A stretch of DNA of 64,000 nt from Alphaproteobacteria bacterium (GCA_016869715.1 VGDM01000002.1:1-64000); one strand, 5' to 3'. Counted from the first letter of the stretch, positions 1 to 10,775 are shown. Numbers and translations are program-made. The notes: generated from the sequence alone by a model not told the origin.

Positions 1-1336
1 GCCGGCCAGCGAACTTCTGGCTCATCTTCACTCTCCTTGGGGTTACGATGAGACAGAAATCCTCCGTTACTCAAATCGCCAATTTGGTCCCATAGGCGCT
101 GACGCCGGACAACAGGGTTTGTGCGCACTCCGGGCCGTTAAGCGGGGGTTGCTTCCGATAGCGTCTTGGATTTTCTGTTGCGGGCTGGAGGCATTGACTC
201 CGCGCGCGGTTCCTTCCGCGATGTCCGGGTTCAGCGTGGCAATGCGACGGTCGCGCGCTTCGATCTTTATCGCTTCCTGCTGGAAGGGCGCATGCCGGAT
301 ATAAGCTTGCAGGAAGGTGATACCATTGTGGTGGATCGCCAGCGACCGTTGATCGGCGCGGATGGGGCCGTGCGCAATAATTTTCTGTCCGAAAGCCCGC
401 AGCTTGGCCCCATGCGCGGCCAGGGTTTGATCAATTTTGCGCGGCCCTTGCCTGCGGCCACCAGTGCCGTGGCGCGCGGCGTGCGCAACACACAACCCTT
501 TTCCCGTTATGTGACGATAGCGGAGCTTTCGCGGCAGAACTTGCAGGATCAGGACACAGTGACCTTTGTCGCGGATGTCGCCTTGCGCACCGTGCGCATT
601 ACCATCGAAGGCAGCCGGCTTTATCCTTCAGTATTGGTGGCATATCGGGATTTTTCCCTGTACCAGATTCCTGATCATGTCGCGGTTGGCCCTTCGCTTG
701 CGGATACTCAGCGGTTTTCCTATTGCGCCCTCGGCTTGCCTTGCAACAGAAGCGTTCCATTGATGACGTGCTGGACCGGCTGGAGCAGCAGCTGTCCTTC
801 TCCCCCGCCATGACGCCAGGTACTGCGGCGGCGCGTTCAGCTAAGGCCAATATGGTGTTGTCCTATATCAGCCGCGCACCCCGCAGCCAGCCTGAAGGGC
901 GGTGGGTCGTGGTGAATGAGGACGGAACCTGCGCTCTGGTGCGGCTTGAGGATGGCGATACCATCGTCATTCCTGAAAGATCGCGAACCGTGATAGTGCA
1001 GGGTGAGGTTGCCATGCCGCGCGCAGTGCTTTAGCGGCAAGGCATAACTATTGAGCAATACTTGAACGAGGCGGTGGGCTGACGGCGCGCGGTGCCCGTT
1101 CGACCTTGATGATGCGTCGTCCCAGTGGTCAGGTGCAGCTTGACTCCTGGCAGCCACCGCAGCCGGGGGATGAGTTGATTGCCTTGCCTTATCTGGACCC
1201 AAAATTTTTTAACACCAGCCAGGAAGTCATCACTGCTTTGTTCCAGGTTGCCCTTGCGGCGCGCGTGATCAAGGATTGGTGGCGCGCCGCGATCAGCAAC
1301 CCAGCTGGTCAGCCAAATCCTCAAAGCTTGTTGTGA
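1..1336 (+). pseudogene. Polysaccharide export (Wza/KpsD-like, SLBB-domain) protein remnant, 5'-truncated by window edge
   Basis: Fragments in shifting frames read VRTPGR*AGVASDSVLDFLLRAGGIDSARGSFRDVRV..., ISLQEGDTIVV, VIPERSRTVIVQGEVAMPRAVL*, GLTARGARSTLMMRR, PGDELIALPYLDPKFFNTSQEVITALFQVALAARVI; stops at about 139 and 1032 plus frameshifts. Confidence 0.72.
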
Positions 1337-2018
1337 TCGAGCCCCAATCCTGTTCCGCCTTCAGATCAGTCGCCTGATCCGCGCCATGTTCATTGGGGCG
1401 GAGCACAAAAGCGGTGGCCAGACCGCATTTGCGCGCTGCAGCCAAATCCCCGTTATGCGCGGCAACCAGCGCCACTTGCGCGGGCCTCAGTCCCAGAATT
1501 TCGCAGGTGCGCAGATAGGCTTCGGGTTGCGGCTTATAGGCTTGCGCAGCCTCGGCCCCCAGGATCGCATCCCACGGCATGCCGGCGCGCTTTGCCATAT
1601 TCGCGAGTAGCAAAATATTGCCATTCGACAACGGGGCGATGAAGTGTTTTGCCTTGAGGCGGGTCAGGCCTGGAACGGTATCCGGCCAGGGGTTCAGCCG
1701 ATGCCAGGCGCGATTGAACCAATCGAGTTCCTCCTCACTGACACCGTTGGTGGCAACGCCAAAATCCTTAAGTACACCATCAAGGTTTTCCCGATGCAGC
1801 ACATCCAGCCGCGTGAAGGGGCGACGGCCGCTGCGCACTTCCTCCATCGCTGGTTGGTAGCGTTTTCGCCAGGCATCGGCGAAGCGATGCGGGTCTATAT
1901 TGCCCTGCCCATGACGTGCTAAGAATATGCGTGCATCGCGGGCAATACCATTCCGCCAATCCACCACTGTTCCGAAAACATCGAAGACCAGTGCCTTCAC
2001 GTCGGGGAGCGCGCTCAT
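1293..2018 (-). CDS. Haloacid dehalogenase type II / HAD-superfamily hydrolase
   Basis: ORF MSALPDVKALVFDVFGTVVDWRNG... with HAD motif DVFGT and LSNGN; start trimmed to MSAL. Confidence 0.85.
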   Translation of the reverse strand: MSALPDVKALVFDVFGTVVDWRNGIARDARIFLARHGQGNIDPHRFADAWRKRYQPAMEEVRSGRRPFTRLDVLHRENLDGVLKDFGVATNGVSEEELDWFNRAWHRLNPWPDTVPGLTRLKAKHFIAPLSNGNILLLANMAKRAGMPWDAILGAEAAQAYKPQPEAYLRTCEILGLRPAQVALVAAHNGDLAAARKCGLATAFVLRPNEHGADQATDLKAEQDWGSITTSFEDLADQLGC

Positions 2019-2893
2019 GCTGTCGTATCCTTTTCGGGCTGTGCCCATTGCTTTTCAAAATCCCAAACTTCCGGGAAACCCATGAGCTCGGTCATTTTCT
2101 TGAAACCATAGGATTCACCAAGTGCCAGACTGTTGCCAGCGGTCTTCAAATGCGCATACGCGCATTCCAGCGCGGCAGCAGCGGCAAGGAAACCAATGGC
2201 GGGATAGATTGCCATGGCATAGCCAATTTCCTGCAAGCGCGCGGCGGGCAGAATGGGCGTGCGCCCACCTTCCACCATATTCGCGAGCAAGGGCTTTGAG
2301 ATTGCCTTGCCGATGGCGCACATTTCGTCTTCGCTTTCCGGGCTTTCGATGAAGACAATATCGGCACCCGCATCGCCATACATGCGCCCGCGCCGAATGG
2401 CCTCCTCAAGGCCGAGTGTGGTGCGGGAATCCGTGCGCGCCACAATCAGGAAATTCGGATCGCGCCGCGCTTCGGCGGCGACCTTGATTTTCAGCACCAT
2501 CTCCTCGGCGGGGATCACGCGGCGGCCAAGTGTATGGCCGCACTTCTTTGGCATTTCCTGATCTTCAAGCTGAATGCCGGTCATGCCGGCGGCTTCATAG
2601 CCAAGCGCGGTGTGGCGCACATTCAGCAATCCACCATAGCCCGTATCGGCATCCGCGACCAACGGAGTTTTGCACCCACGCGCCATGGTGCCCATGCGCG
2701 CCACCATATCGGCATAAGTCGCAATGCCTGCATCCGCGACACCAAGGGCCGAGGCAACGGCGCCAAAGCCCGTGCCATAAATGCAATCAAACCCCATGCC
2801 ATCGGCAATCTTAGCCGAAATCATGTCAAAAACACCTGGGGCAAGGATGAAGCGCTTCTCAACCAGCGCCTTGCGAAGAGATGGATTGGCCAT
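2015..2893 (-). CDS. Isocitrate lyase/PEP mutase-family protein (carboxyvinyl-carboxyphosphonate phosphorylmutase / 2,3-dimethylmalate lyase-like)
   Basis: Motifs APGVFDMISAKIADGMGFDCIYGTG, VADADTGYGG, IQLEDQEMPKKCGHTLGRRVIP. Confidence 0.88.
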   Translation of the reverse strand: MANPSLRKALVEKRFILAPGVFDMISAKIADGMGFDCIYGTGFGAVASALGVADAGIATYADMVARMGTMARGCKTPLVADADTGYGGLLNVRHTALGYEAAGMTGIQLEDQEMPKKCGHTLGRRVIPAEEMVLKIKVAAEARRDPNFLIVARTDSRTTLGLEEAIRRGRMYGDAGADIVFIESPESEDEMCAIGKAISKPLLANMVEGGRTPILPAARLQEIGYAMAIYPAIGFLAAAAALECAYAHLKTAGNSLALGESYGFKKMTELMGFPEVWDFEKQWAQPEKDTTA

Positions 2894-2910
2894 GGGGTTT
2901 TCCTATCTGT

Positions 2911-3879
2911 TTATTGTGGGCGTATATGCCCTGCAGCACTCGCCGCGGCCCAAATACGATCATCGCGTTGCATGGCGTCGAGCAACGCGGCAGAGGGGCG
3001 GATATCGGCTTCAACACCAAGCGCCAAAAGCCTTTGCTTGAAGGGTTCATCGGCGAAAACAGCAAAGATCGTGCGATAGATGCGATCCACCAGGGCAGGC
3101 GCCACGCGCGGCGGCCCCAGCATCGCAACCCAGCCGGACAAATTAAAATCACGCACGCCCTGTTCGGCGGGTGTGGGTGCATCCGGGAAGAAGGGCGAAC
3201 GCGTGCCGGTTGAGGTCGCCAGCACACGCACACGCCCGGTTTGCATATGCGGCATGGCGCTGACGGTACTGGTCCAGCCACTCGGCAAGTGCCCGGCGAC
3301 AATGTCATTCATCAAAGGCCCACCGCTGCGATAGGCGATATCGGGCATCTCCACCCCCGCGCGCCGTGCCATTTCCTGCCCGATGAATGAGGACAGCGCC
3401 TCGGTTGAACCTGTACCCACCTTGCCAGGATTTGCCTTGGCATAGGCGAGCATGGAAGTGAGCGAATCAAAAGGCTGATTGGCGCCGGCGACCAGCACCA
3501 TGGTATTGCGTGTCAGCATCGCAATCGGCGTGAAATCGCGGATCGTATCATATGGCATGCTGGGCAGATGGTATCTGTTCATGATGTGGGTTGAAACAAC
3601 CACGAGCAAGGTATGACCATCGGGTTCCGCGCGCGCCACCACTTCGGAACCGATCACGCCCGCGGCACCAGCACGGTTTTCGACAATGAAGGGTTGCGGC
3701 AGCGTATTGCGCAACGCCTCGCCAATCGCGCGCACCAGAATATCTGTCCCCCCACTGGCGGCATAAGGCACCACCACGCGTATGGGCTTGGTGGGCCAGG
3801 CGATGTCTTGCGCTTGCGCCAGCCCTGGCAGGATGGTTGCAGCCAGGGCGCCGAAAAGCGCGCGTCTTTCGATTTTCAT
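2911..3879 (-). CDS. Tripartite tricarboxylate transporter substrate-binding protein (Bug/TctC family)
   Basis: Signal peptide then WPTKPIRVVVPYAASGGTDILVRAIGEAL...FIVENRAGAAGVIGSEVVARAEPDGHTLL. Confidence 0.9.
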   Translation of the reverse strand: MKIERRALFGALAATILPGLAQAQDIAWPTKPIRVVVPYAASGGTDILVRAIGEALRNTLPQPFIVENRAGAAGVIGSEVVARAEPDGHTLLVVVSTHIMNRYHLPSMPYDTIRDFTPIAMLTRNTMVLVAGANQPFDSLTSMLAYAKANPGKVGTGSTEALSSFIGQEMARRAGVEMPDIAYRSGGPLMNDIVAGHLPSGWTSTVSAMPHMQTGRVRVLATSTGTRSPFFPDAPTPAEQGVRDFNLSGWVAMLGPPRVAPALVDRIYRTIFAVFADEPFKQRLLALGVEADIRPSAALLDAMQRDDRIWAAASAAGHIRPQ

Positions 3880-3890
3880 TTACGTCCTTC

Positions 3891-4877
3891 TCAATCCACA
3901 CGCGCGCCGGTGGCGCGGACAATCGGCACCCATTTATCAAGCTCGGCCGCGATAAAGGCGCGCGTTGCCTCCGGCGTTATGCCATCCGGGATGGTATTGC
4001 CAAGCTGGATTAGTCGATCCCGTACTTCCGGCTTACGCAGTACGATGGCGATTTGCTCATACAGGAATTGCCGGATCGGCACCGGTGTGCCGAGTGTGGC
4101 GGACCACGGTGTCCAGGTTGTGGCTTGAAAGGCGGGCAGACCCGCTTCGGCGGCGGTGGGTACATCCGGCGCCATGGGTGAGCGTGCAGGCGTGCCAATC
4201 ACAATACCATTCACCGTACCGTTCTTGATATGCTCAGCCAGAAAGGAAATGGTGTCCAATTGGAAACTGATACGCCCCGCCATCAAATCCTGAAAAGCCG
4301 CAGCTGATCCGCGATAAGGCACATGGGTCGCAGGCACGCCGAGCAGATGCAGAAGCAAGGCTGATGAAATGTGGCCGGTCGAGCCATTGCCGGAAGACCC
4401 ATACAGCACATTCCCGCCACCGGCTGCGACCGCGGCACGAAACTCCGCAAGCGTGCGCACATTCATGGATGGGTGGGTCGCCAAAACAATCGGGGAATGG
4501 CTGGAGATGGTGACGTGATCAACGCCCGTCAGTGGATGAATGCGCAAGCGATCGCCATAAAGCGCTACATTCAAGGTATGCGATCCAAGCGCGCCAACCA
4601 GCAAGGTATAACCATCCGGTGCCGTTTGCGCGATGGTTTCAAAGGCTACAGTGCCGCCGCCCGAAGGCCGGTTTTCCACTACGAATTGCTGGCCCAATTG
4701 CTGCGATAATGCAGTTGAAATCAGCCTGGCATTGATATCGGCATTGCCGCCGGCAGCGAAGGCGACAATCACGCGTACCGGCCTGTTTGGATAATCAGTG
4801 CCCGGTGCCTTGGGTTGCGCCAAAGCTGGTAGCGCCAACAGCGAAGCCAAAGCCGCGATCAGAAAACCCTTTTTCAT
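3891..4877 (-). CDS. Tripartite tricarboxylate transporter substrate-binding protein (Bug/TctC family)
   Basis: YPNRPVRVIVAFAAGGNADINARLISTALSQQLGQQFVVENRPSGGGTVAFETIAQTAPDGYTLL. Confidence 0.9.
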   Translation of the reverse strand: MKKGFLIAALASLLALPALAQPKAPGTDYPNRPVRVIVAFAAGGNADINARLISTALSQQLGQQFVVENRPSGGGTVAFETIAQTAPDGYTLLVGALGSHTLNVALYGDRLRIHPLTGVDHVTISSHSPIVLATHPSMNVRTLAEFRAAVAAGGGNVLYGSSGNGSTGHISSALLLHLLGVPATHVPYRGSAAAFQDLMAGRISFQLDTISFLAEHIKNGTVNGIVIGTPARSPMAPDVPTAAEAGLPAFQATTWTPWSATLGTPVPIRQFLYEQIAIVLRKPEVRDRLIQLGNTIPDGITPEATRAFIAAELDKWVPIVRATGARVD

Positions 4878-4895
4878 CCCTGCCTCTCTGCTTTT

Positions 4896-5804
4896 TCAAC
4901 CAATCGCATGTTCCAGCACACCAACGCGTTCCACTTCCAAGCGCAATTTATCGCCTCGCTTTAAATAGCGTGGCGGGTTTCGGAAATGCCCAACGCCGGC
5001 TGGCGTGCCGGTCGCGATCACATCGCCTGGTTCTAGTGTCATGTAGCGCGAGAGAAAGGCAATCAGTGCCGAGACGGAAAAGATTAGATCGCGCGTATTG
5101 CCGTGTTGCACCTCTTCGCCATTCAGCCAGCATTTCACGTCCAGCATCCAGGGCTCGCCCACTTCTTCCGGCGTCACAATCCAAGGGCCTATTGGGCAAA
5201 AGCCATCCATGCCCTTGGCGAAGGATGTCATGGCGAGTGGTACGTCAAACTGAAAATCGCGTGCGGTGACATCATTCAGCACAGTGTAGCCCGCGACACG
5301 ATCCAGGGCGACACCCTCCGGGACGTCCCGCGCGGACTTCCCGATCACCACACCAAGTTCCACTTCCCAATCAGGCTTTTCTACATCCCGCGGGATTTTC
5401 ACCACTGCCCCGGGCCCAACCACTGAGCTTGCGGGCTTCATGAAAATGCGCGGCATTTCAAGCTTGGGGCCGCCGACTTCCTTGGCGTGATCACTATAAT
5501 TGCGCCCAACGCCCAGGATCTTGCCGGGCTTCAGCGGCGCCAGGATCTTGGCCCCCGCCAGCGGTTGCCGCAGCGCGGTATTTTCTGCCCGCGCGGCAAA
5601 GGCAAGCGCGCGGCCAGCGGCAGTCATCGCTGCTTCGTCGCCAAGGAGTGCCACCATATCGGCGGGGATCACCTCCGCGCTGCGATTAGCCTCACCGGCG
5701 GTGCGCATTGCGGCGGATAGGGCGGGGCGCAGTGCCACCAGGCTGTCACCAACCACGCCTGCCAGGGCAGGGCCATGGGCGCCCCGAAAGGTAACCAGCT
5801 TCAT
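4896..5804 (-). CDS. Fumarylacetoacetate hydrolase family protein
   Basis: KILGVGRNYSDHAKEVGG...DWEVELGVVIGKSARDV...MTLEPGDVIATGTPAGVG. Confidence 0.92.
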   Translation of the reverse strand: MKLVTFRGAHGPALAGVVGDSLVALRPALSAAMRTAGEANRSAEVIPADMVALLGDEAAMTAAGRALAFAARAENTALRQPLAGAKILAPLKPGKILGVGRNYSDHAKEVGGPKLEMPRIFMKPASSVVGPGAVVKIPRDVEKPDWEVELGVVIGKSARDVPEGVALDRVAGYTVLNDVTARDFQFDVPLAMTSFAKGMDGFCPIGPWIVTPEEVGEPWMLDVKCWLNGEEVQHGNTRDLIFSVSALIAFLSRYMTLEPGDVIATGTPAGVGHFRNPPRYLKRGDKLRLEVERVGVLEHAIG

Positions 5805-6682
5805 GCCGCCTGCGCCGCGTAATCGAGTGTCGCCATAACCTGCACGCGCAGAATATAGCGATCCTCACTGGGCAAATAATCCGCCACCGCATTATGCATG
5901 GTGCCGATATTGTCCCAGATCAGCACATCACCTTCTGACCATTCATGCGTATAGAGGTATTTTTCCTGCGCCTGATGGCGGAACAAATAATCCAGCAGCG
6001 CATCGGATTCGGCGCGGTCCATATCCTTCACATGCATCGCGTAGCCGCAATTACAGTAAAGCACGGGCCGCTCGGTGATCGGGTGAATACGCATAATCGG
6101 TTGCTCAACCGGCGGCTTTTTCGCGCGCTGTTCGGGCGTGAGTGGCCCGCGAATACTGCCCGGCCTCTGGCGCATCATGTCCCAGAATTTGCTGAAATCA
6201 TGAATGGCCACACGGCCTTCGATGCGCGCCTTCACCTCGGCCGGCAGATCGGCATAGGCAGCATGCATATTGCGGAATTGCGTTGCCCCCAACACCTTGC
6301 CATCGCGCCGTGGGACGCGTTTGGCGTGGAGCATGTTCGCCAGCGCGATTTCCTTGGAATAGGACATATCCGTATGCCAGCCCTGGCCGGCATCATTCAG
6401 CCCCAAAGGCTTGCCCGCCGCATCCTTCATATTGGACAGGATCATCACTTCCGGATGGCCAGGCGCATGGAACAGATTGGCGACATTCACTTCCAAATCG
6501 CCAAAGCGCTTGCCGAAGGCGGCCACTTGCGGCGCTTCCAGATCCTGCTTCGGGAAGCAAAGCACGCCATATTCGCCGAGCGCCCGCAAAAGCGTGCGGA
6601 AATCCTCGGGCGAGGCAGGCTCACGCAGGTCAATGCCTTCAACCCGGGCGCCGAGCCCAGCATTATTGAGGGTGATTTTCAT
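5801..6682 (-). CDS. TauD/TfdA-family 2-oxoglutarate-dependent dioxygenase
   Basis: WHTDMSY...FRNMHAAYADLP...YCNCGYAMHVKDM...HEWSEGDVLIWDNIGTMHNAVADY; HxD...H motif. Confidence 0.9.
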   Translation of the reverse strand: MKITLNNAGLGARVEGIDLREPASPEDFRTLLRALGEYGVLCFPKQDLEAPQVAAFGKRFGDLEVNVANLFHAPGHPEVMILSNMKDAAGKPLGLNDAGQGWHTDMSYSKEIALANMLHAKRVPRRDGKVLGATQFRNMHAAYADLPAEVKARIEGRVAIHDFSKFWDMMRQRPGSIRGPLTPEQRAKKPPVEQPIMRIHPITERPVLYCNCGYAMHVKDMDRAESDALLDYLFRHQAQEKYLYTHEWSEGDVLIWDNIGTMHNAVADYLPSEDRYILRVQVMATLDYAAQAA

Positions 6683-6777
6683 GCTGGCATCCTCCACAGG
6701 CGCCGAAATTGAGGCCCCGGCCCCGGTGCGTCAACCGGGCGCTTCCCTGGGGCTTAAGACTGCGTCAGGATCGCCTC

Positions 6778-8031
6778 ATGGAAACGCAACCCCCCAAGCC
6801 CGCCCCGGTGATTATCGGGGGAGGCATTGTTGGCCTATGCATCGCCTGGCATTTGGCGCGGCGCGGGCTGAAGCCGCTGGTGCTGGAAGCAGGCAAGGAA
6901 GGCGCGGCCTATACCGGCAATGCGGGCGCCATTAGCCATGGGTCGGTGGCGCCGCTTGCCATGCCGGGCGTGCTGGCGCAGGTGCCGAAAATGCTGATGG
7001 ACCCGGCCGGCGCTTTGCATATCCCCGCGCGCTATTGGCTGCGCGCCATGCCCTGGCTGCTACGCTTTGTCGCTTCCGCCCGGCGGGAGAAGGTCGAATC
7101 CGCCGCCGTGGCGCTTTCCGCGCTGCTGTTTTCCGCGCCTGATCGGCATCGCGAAATTCTTGCCGCGGAGGGGGCGAGCGACCTGATCCGTGAAGAAGGC
7201 CAGATGTATCTTTATCGGAATGAGGAACAGCTCGCGAAGGACACCGCTTCCCTCACGCTGCGCCAGAAGCATGGGCAGAAGGTGCAAAAGCTGGTCGGGC
7301 CAGCCTTGCGCGAATTGGAACCGCAAGTCTCCGAGGATTACCAGATTGGCCTTTATCTGCCTGATCACGGTTCCTGCGTGAATCCGGCGCGGCTGGCTGC
7401 CGTGGTGGCGAATGGCGTGCGCCGTATGGGCGGTGAGATTCGCAGCGTTGAAGTGCAGGCCATTCTGACCGAAGGCCAGCGCGTGATTGGCGTGCGCTGC
7501 GCGGGTGAGGATATTGCCGCGGATCAGATTGTGCTCGCCGCCGGGGCGTGGTCTGCGCGCTTGCTGGCACCGCTCGGGCTGAAGGTGCCGTTGGAAACCC
7601 AGCGCGGCTATCACGTGATGCTGCCGGATGCGGGGGTGCGTGTGGGGCGCGTGCTGTCGCCCGCCGATCGCAAGGTCTTCATCAGCCCGATGGAGGAAGG
7701 GCTGCGTGTGGCGGGTTCGGTGGAAATTGCGGGGCTTGATGCGCCGCCCACGGAAGCCCGCGCCATGCTGTTGCTGGGCGATCTGAAAAAGGTGTTCCCC
7801 AAGGCGCGCACGGAAGGCGGCAAGATCTGGATGGGGCATCGCCCCTGCCTGCCCGATAGCGTACCGGTGATGGGGCCTGTCAGCGCCTGGCAGGGCCTCT
7901 ATTGCGCCTTCGGTCATGGGCATTTGGGCCTGACGGGCTCAGCGCCCACCGGCGCGCTGATGGGCGCGCTGGTGGCCGGCGAGAAACCCAATTTCGATTT
8001 CACGCCCTTCGCGGCGGAACGTTTTGCTTAA
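6778..8031 (+). CDS. FAD-dependent oxidoreductase, D-amino-acid dehydrogenase (DadA)-like
   Basis: PVIIGGGIVGLCIAWHLARRGLKPLVLEAG...GHGHLGLTGSAPTG. Confidence 0.88.
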   Translation: METQPPKPAPVIIGGGIVGLCIAWHLARRGLKPLVLEAGKEGAAYTGNAGAISHGSVAPLAMPGVLAQVPKMLMDPAGALHIPARYWLRAMPWLLRFVASARREKVESAAVALSALLFSAPDRHREILAAEGASDLIREEGQMYLYRNEEQLAKDTASLTLRQKHGQKVQKLVGPALRELEPQVSEDYQIGLYLPDHGSCVNPARLAAVVANGVRRMGGEIRSVEVQAILTEGQRVIGVRCAGEDIAADQIVLAAGAWSARLLAPLGLKVPLETQRGYHVMLPDAGVRVGRVLSPADRKVFISPMEEGLRVAGSVEIAGLDAPPTEARAMLLLGDLKKVFPKARTEGGKIWMGHRPCLPDSVPVMGPVSAWQGLYCAFGHGHLGLTGSAPTGALMGALVAGEKPNFDFTPFAAERFA

Positions 8032-8041
8032 GGGGGATGAA

Positions 8042-8845
8042 ATGGGACAGGTGCAAGGCAAGGTCGCGCTGATCACGGGCGCTGCGGCAGGTATTGGCGC
8101 GGCGTGCGCGGAGGCTCTCGCCGCCGAAGGTGCCAAGGTGGTGCTGACCGATGTTGATGATACGCGCGGCGAGGCTTTGGCTGAAAAGCTCTGCGGCGCC
8201 GGGCATCACGCGCTTTATCTGCATCAGGATGTGACGGATGAAGCGCGTTGGGCCGAGGTGATCGCCGCCATTGAAGCGCAATTCGGCCGGCTTGATGTGC
8301 TCGTCTCCAATGCCGGTATCGCCATCATGTTGCCTTTGCTTGATATGTCCTTGGCCGAATGGCGGCGGCAGAATGCGGTGAATATTGATGGCGTGTTTCT
8401 GTCGGTGAAATACGCCATTCCCGCCATGCGCCGCGCCGGGGGCGGTTCCATCATCATGATGTCGTCCATCGCCGGCATTCGTGGGTCTGCCGGCTTGGCT
8501 GGTTATTCCGCGAGCAAGGGCGCGGTGCGGCTATTCTCAAAATCGGTCGCGCTGGAATGTGCTGGCGCGCGGGATGGGATTCGCTGCAATTCCGTCCATC
8601 CCGGCGTGATTGAAACCGATATTTGGCAGAAGATGCCGCAGGGCACTGGAGGTGGCCGCAATGCGCCGATTGATCCGCGCCAATTGGCCGCGAATATTGT
8701 GCCTTTGGGTGAGGCTGGCACGGCGGCGGATATCGCGGCTGGGGTTGTGTTCCTGGCTTCTGATGCATCGCGGCACATGACGGGTAGCGAATTGGTGATT
8801 GATGGCGGTTCAACCGCCGGCCGCGCCGGTACCATGCCGCGGTGA
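8042..8845 (+). CDS. SDR-family oxidoreductase
   Basis: ALITGAAAGIGAACAEALAAEG, NAGI, YSASKGA, VHPGVIETD. Confidence 0.92.
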   Translation: MGQVQGKVALITGAAAGIGAACAEALAAEGAKVVLTDVDDTRGEALAEKLCGAGHHALYLHQDVTDEARWAEVIAAIEAQFGRLDVLVSNAGIAIMLPLLDMSLAEWRRQNAVNIDGVFLSVKYAIPAMRRAGGGSIIMMSSIAGIRGSAGLAGYSASKGAVRLFSKSVALECAGARDGIRCNSVHPGVIETDIWQKMPQGTGGGRNAPIDPRQLAANIVPLGEAGTAADIAAGVVFLASDASRHMTGSELVIDGGSTAGRAGTMPR

Positions 8846-8861
8846 AGGATAGTGTATCAGC

Positions 8862-9635
8862 ATGAAGACCGCCCTTGTCACTGGCGCCGCGCGCGGCATC
8901 GGGCTTGCCGTCGCGAAGCGCTTCCTCGCCGAGGGCTGGAATGTCGCACTGCTGGATATCAATGCGGTGCAACTCCGCGAAACCATGGGAACGCTGGCCG
9001 AGCCCGCAAAAACGCTTGAGATCATCTGCGATGTCTCCGCCCCGCCCGCCATTGCGGCTGCGGTGCGTCAGGCGGCAGCGCATTTCGGGCGGTTGGATGC
9101 GCTGGTGAATAATGCCGGCATCGCGATTTTCAAACCCATTCTGGAAACCACACCGGAAGATTGGGCGCGCGTGCTGGCGGTGAACCTGACCGGCCCATTC
9201 CTCGCGGCACAGGCAGCGGCACCGATCATGGCCGAGGCTGGTGGTGGGGCGATGGTGAATATCACCTCCATCTCCGGCTTGCGCGCTTCAACGCTGCGGG
9301 TCGCCTATGGCACCAGCAAGGCCGGGCTTGCGCATTTGACGAAGCAGCAGGCGGTGGAATTTGCAAGCCTTGGCATACGCGTGAATGCGGTCGCCCCTGG
9401 CCCAGTGGATACGGCCATGGCGAAGGCCGTGCATACGCCGGAAATCCGCGCCGATTATCACGACCATTTGCCGCTCAATCGCTATGGGCTGGAAGCAGAG
9501 TTGGCAGAGGCAGTGTTTTTCCTATGCAGTGGCCGCGCGAGTTACCTGACCGGCCAGGTGATTGCCGTGGATGGCGGGTTTGACGCCACAGGTATCGGCC
9601 TGCCGACGCTCAGGGCGGAACGCAGGAACCTCTAA
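8862..9635 (+). CDS. SDR-family oxidoreductase
   Basis: ALVTGAARGIGLAVAKRFLAEG, NNAGIAI, YGTSKAG, VAPGPVDT. Confidence 0.92.
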   Translation: MKTALVTGAARGIGLAVAKRFLAEGWNVALLDINAVQLRETMGTLAEPAKTLEIICDVSAPPAIAAAVRQAAAHFGRLDALVNNAGIAIFKPILETTPEDWARVLAVNLTGPFLAAQAAAPIMAEAGGGAMVNITSISGLRASTLRVAYGTSKAGLAHLTKQQAVEFASLGIRVNAVAPGPVDTAMAKAVHTPEIRADYHDHLPLNRYGLEAELAEAVFFLCSGRASYLTGQVIAVDGGFDATGIGLPTLRAERRNL

Positions 9636-10771
9636 GCTGCCAGTCGCAAAATCTCCTCCAAATCCGCCGCCCCACGCACAGGCCGAGGATTGGTTGCAAT
9701 CGGCGCATCGCCAGTCCAGCGCGCGGCAAGGCCCGGGATTTCCGCCTCCGTAATGCCTTGCTGATGCAGCCGCGTCGGCAGGCCCAGCCCCACCACAAAA
9801 TCCTCAATCGCTGGGCCGGCTTCGGCACCGCCGAAAATCGCTGCGATATCCGCCTGCCGCGCTGCATTCACCGGCGCATTCCAGCGCATCACCGCATGTA
9901 GCATCAGGCAGGAAGTGATGCCATGCGGCACGCCGCGCGCCGCCCCCAGAATATAGCCAAGCCCATGGCTGGCACCGACCGCAACACCTGCCCAACCGCC
10001 CTGCACGGAAAGCCAGGCGGCTTGCTGGCAAAGGGCGCGTGCCCGCAAATCTCCGGCTGCCTGCGCCACACGCGGCAAGCCCTCGGCCAGCATCAGCATC
10101 GCCTGGCGCGATACCGCATCCGAAAACGGTGCTGGTTCCAGCGCGCACCAACGCTCTGCCGCGTGATCAAGGGCGCGAATGCCCGATGACAGGAAAAGCG
10201 CTGCCGGGGTTTCCAAAGTAGCGGCGGGATCTAGCAAAACAGCGCGCGGCACCATCCAGGGATCAAGCGCGCGATATTTCCGACCCTCACTCAAATCCGT
10301 ATAGCCGGCATGGGGCGCGAATTCGGCGGCGGAAAGCGTGGTCGGCACCGCGACCAAACGCGGCTGAGGTGCGGCTCCATCCCAAGCGCCCGGCGATGCG
10401 GCACGAGACACCGCCGCTTCAATCAGTGCCGCGCGATCCGTAATGCCGCGCCAGACGGCAAGGCAGGCGACCTTCGCGCCATCAATCACCGAACCGCCAC
10501 CCAGCGCCACCACCAATTCGGCGCGACTTTCGCGCAGCAGCCCGGCCAGCGCCAGTACATCCTCAACCGGGCTATGCGCACGCATCGCGGCGGTCTCCGC
10601 GACCAGCCGCGCGCCAAGCGCTTCACGCACACTTGCGGCAATGCGGCTTTTCACCAGTGAACGCGTGGTAACCAGCGCAATGCGAGCCGCGCTGCCAACC
10701 TCGCCGGGCAGTAATTCCGAGACCGAAATATCATGATAAACCCGCGCCTGGGCCGGCCATTGATGCAGCAT
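9632..10771 (-). CDS. Iron-containing alcohol dehydrogenase family (maleylacetate reductase-like)
   Basis: VVALGGGSVIDGAKVA, VAVPTTLSAAEFAPHAGYTD, SHGLGYILGAARGVPHG; start trimmed to MLHQW. Confidence 0.85.
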   Translation of the reverse strand: MLHQWPAQARVYHDISVSELLPGEVGSAARIALVTTRSLVKSRIAASVREALGARLVAETAAMRAHSPVEDVLALAGLLRESRAELVVALGGGSVIDGAKVACLAVWRGITDRAALIEAAVSRAASPGAWDGAAPQPRLVAVPTTLSAAEFAPHAGYTDLSEGRKYRALDPWMVPRAVLLDPAATLETPAALFLSSGIRALDHAAERWCALEPAPFSDAVSRQAMLMLAEGLPRVAQAAGDLRARALCQQAAWLSVQGGWAGVAVGASHGLGYILGAARGVPHGITSCLMLHAVMRWNAPVNAARQADIAAIFGGAEAGPAIEDFVVGLGLPTRLHQQGITEAEIPGLAARWTGDAPIATNPRPVRGAADLEEILRLAA

Positions 10772-10775
10772 CGCG

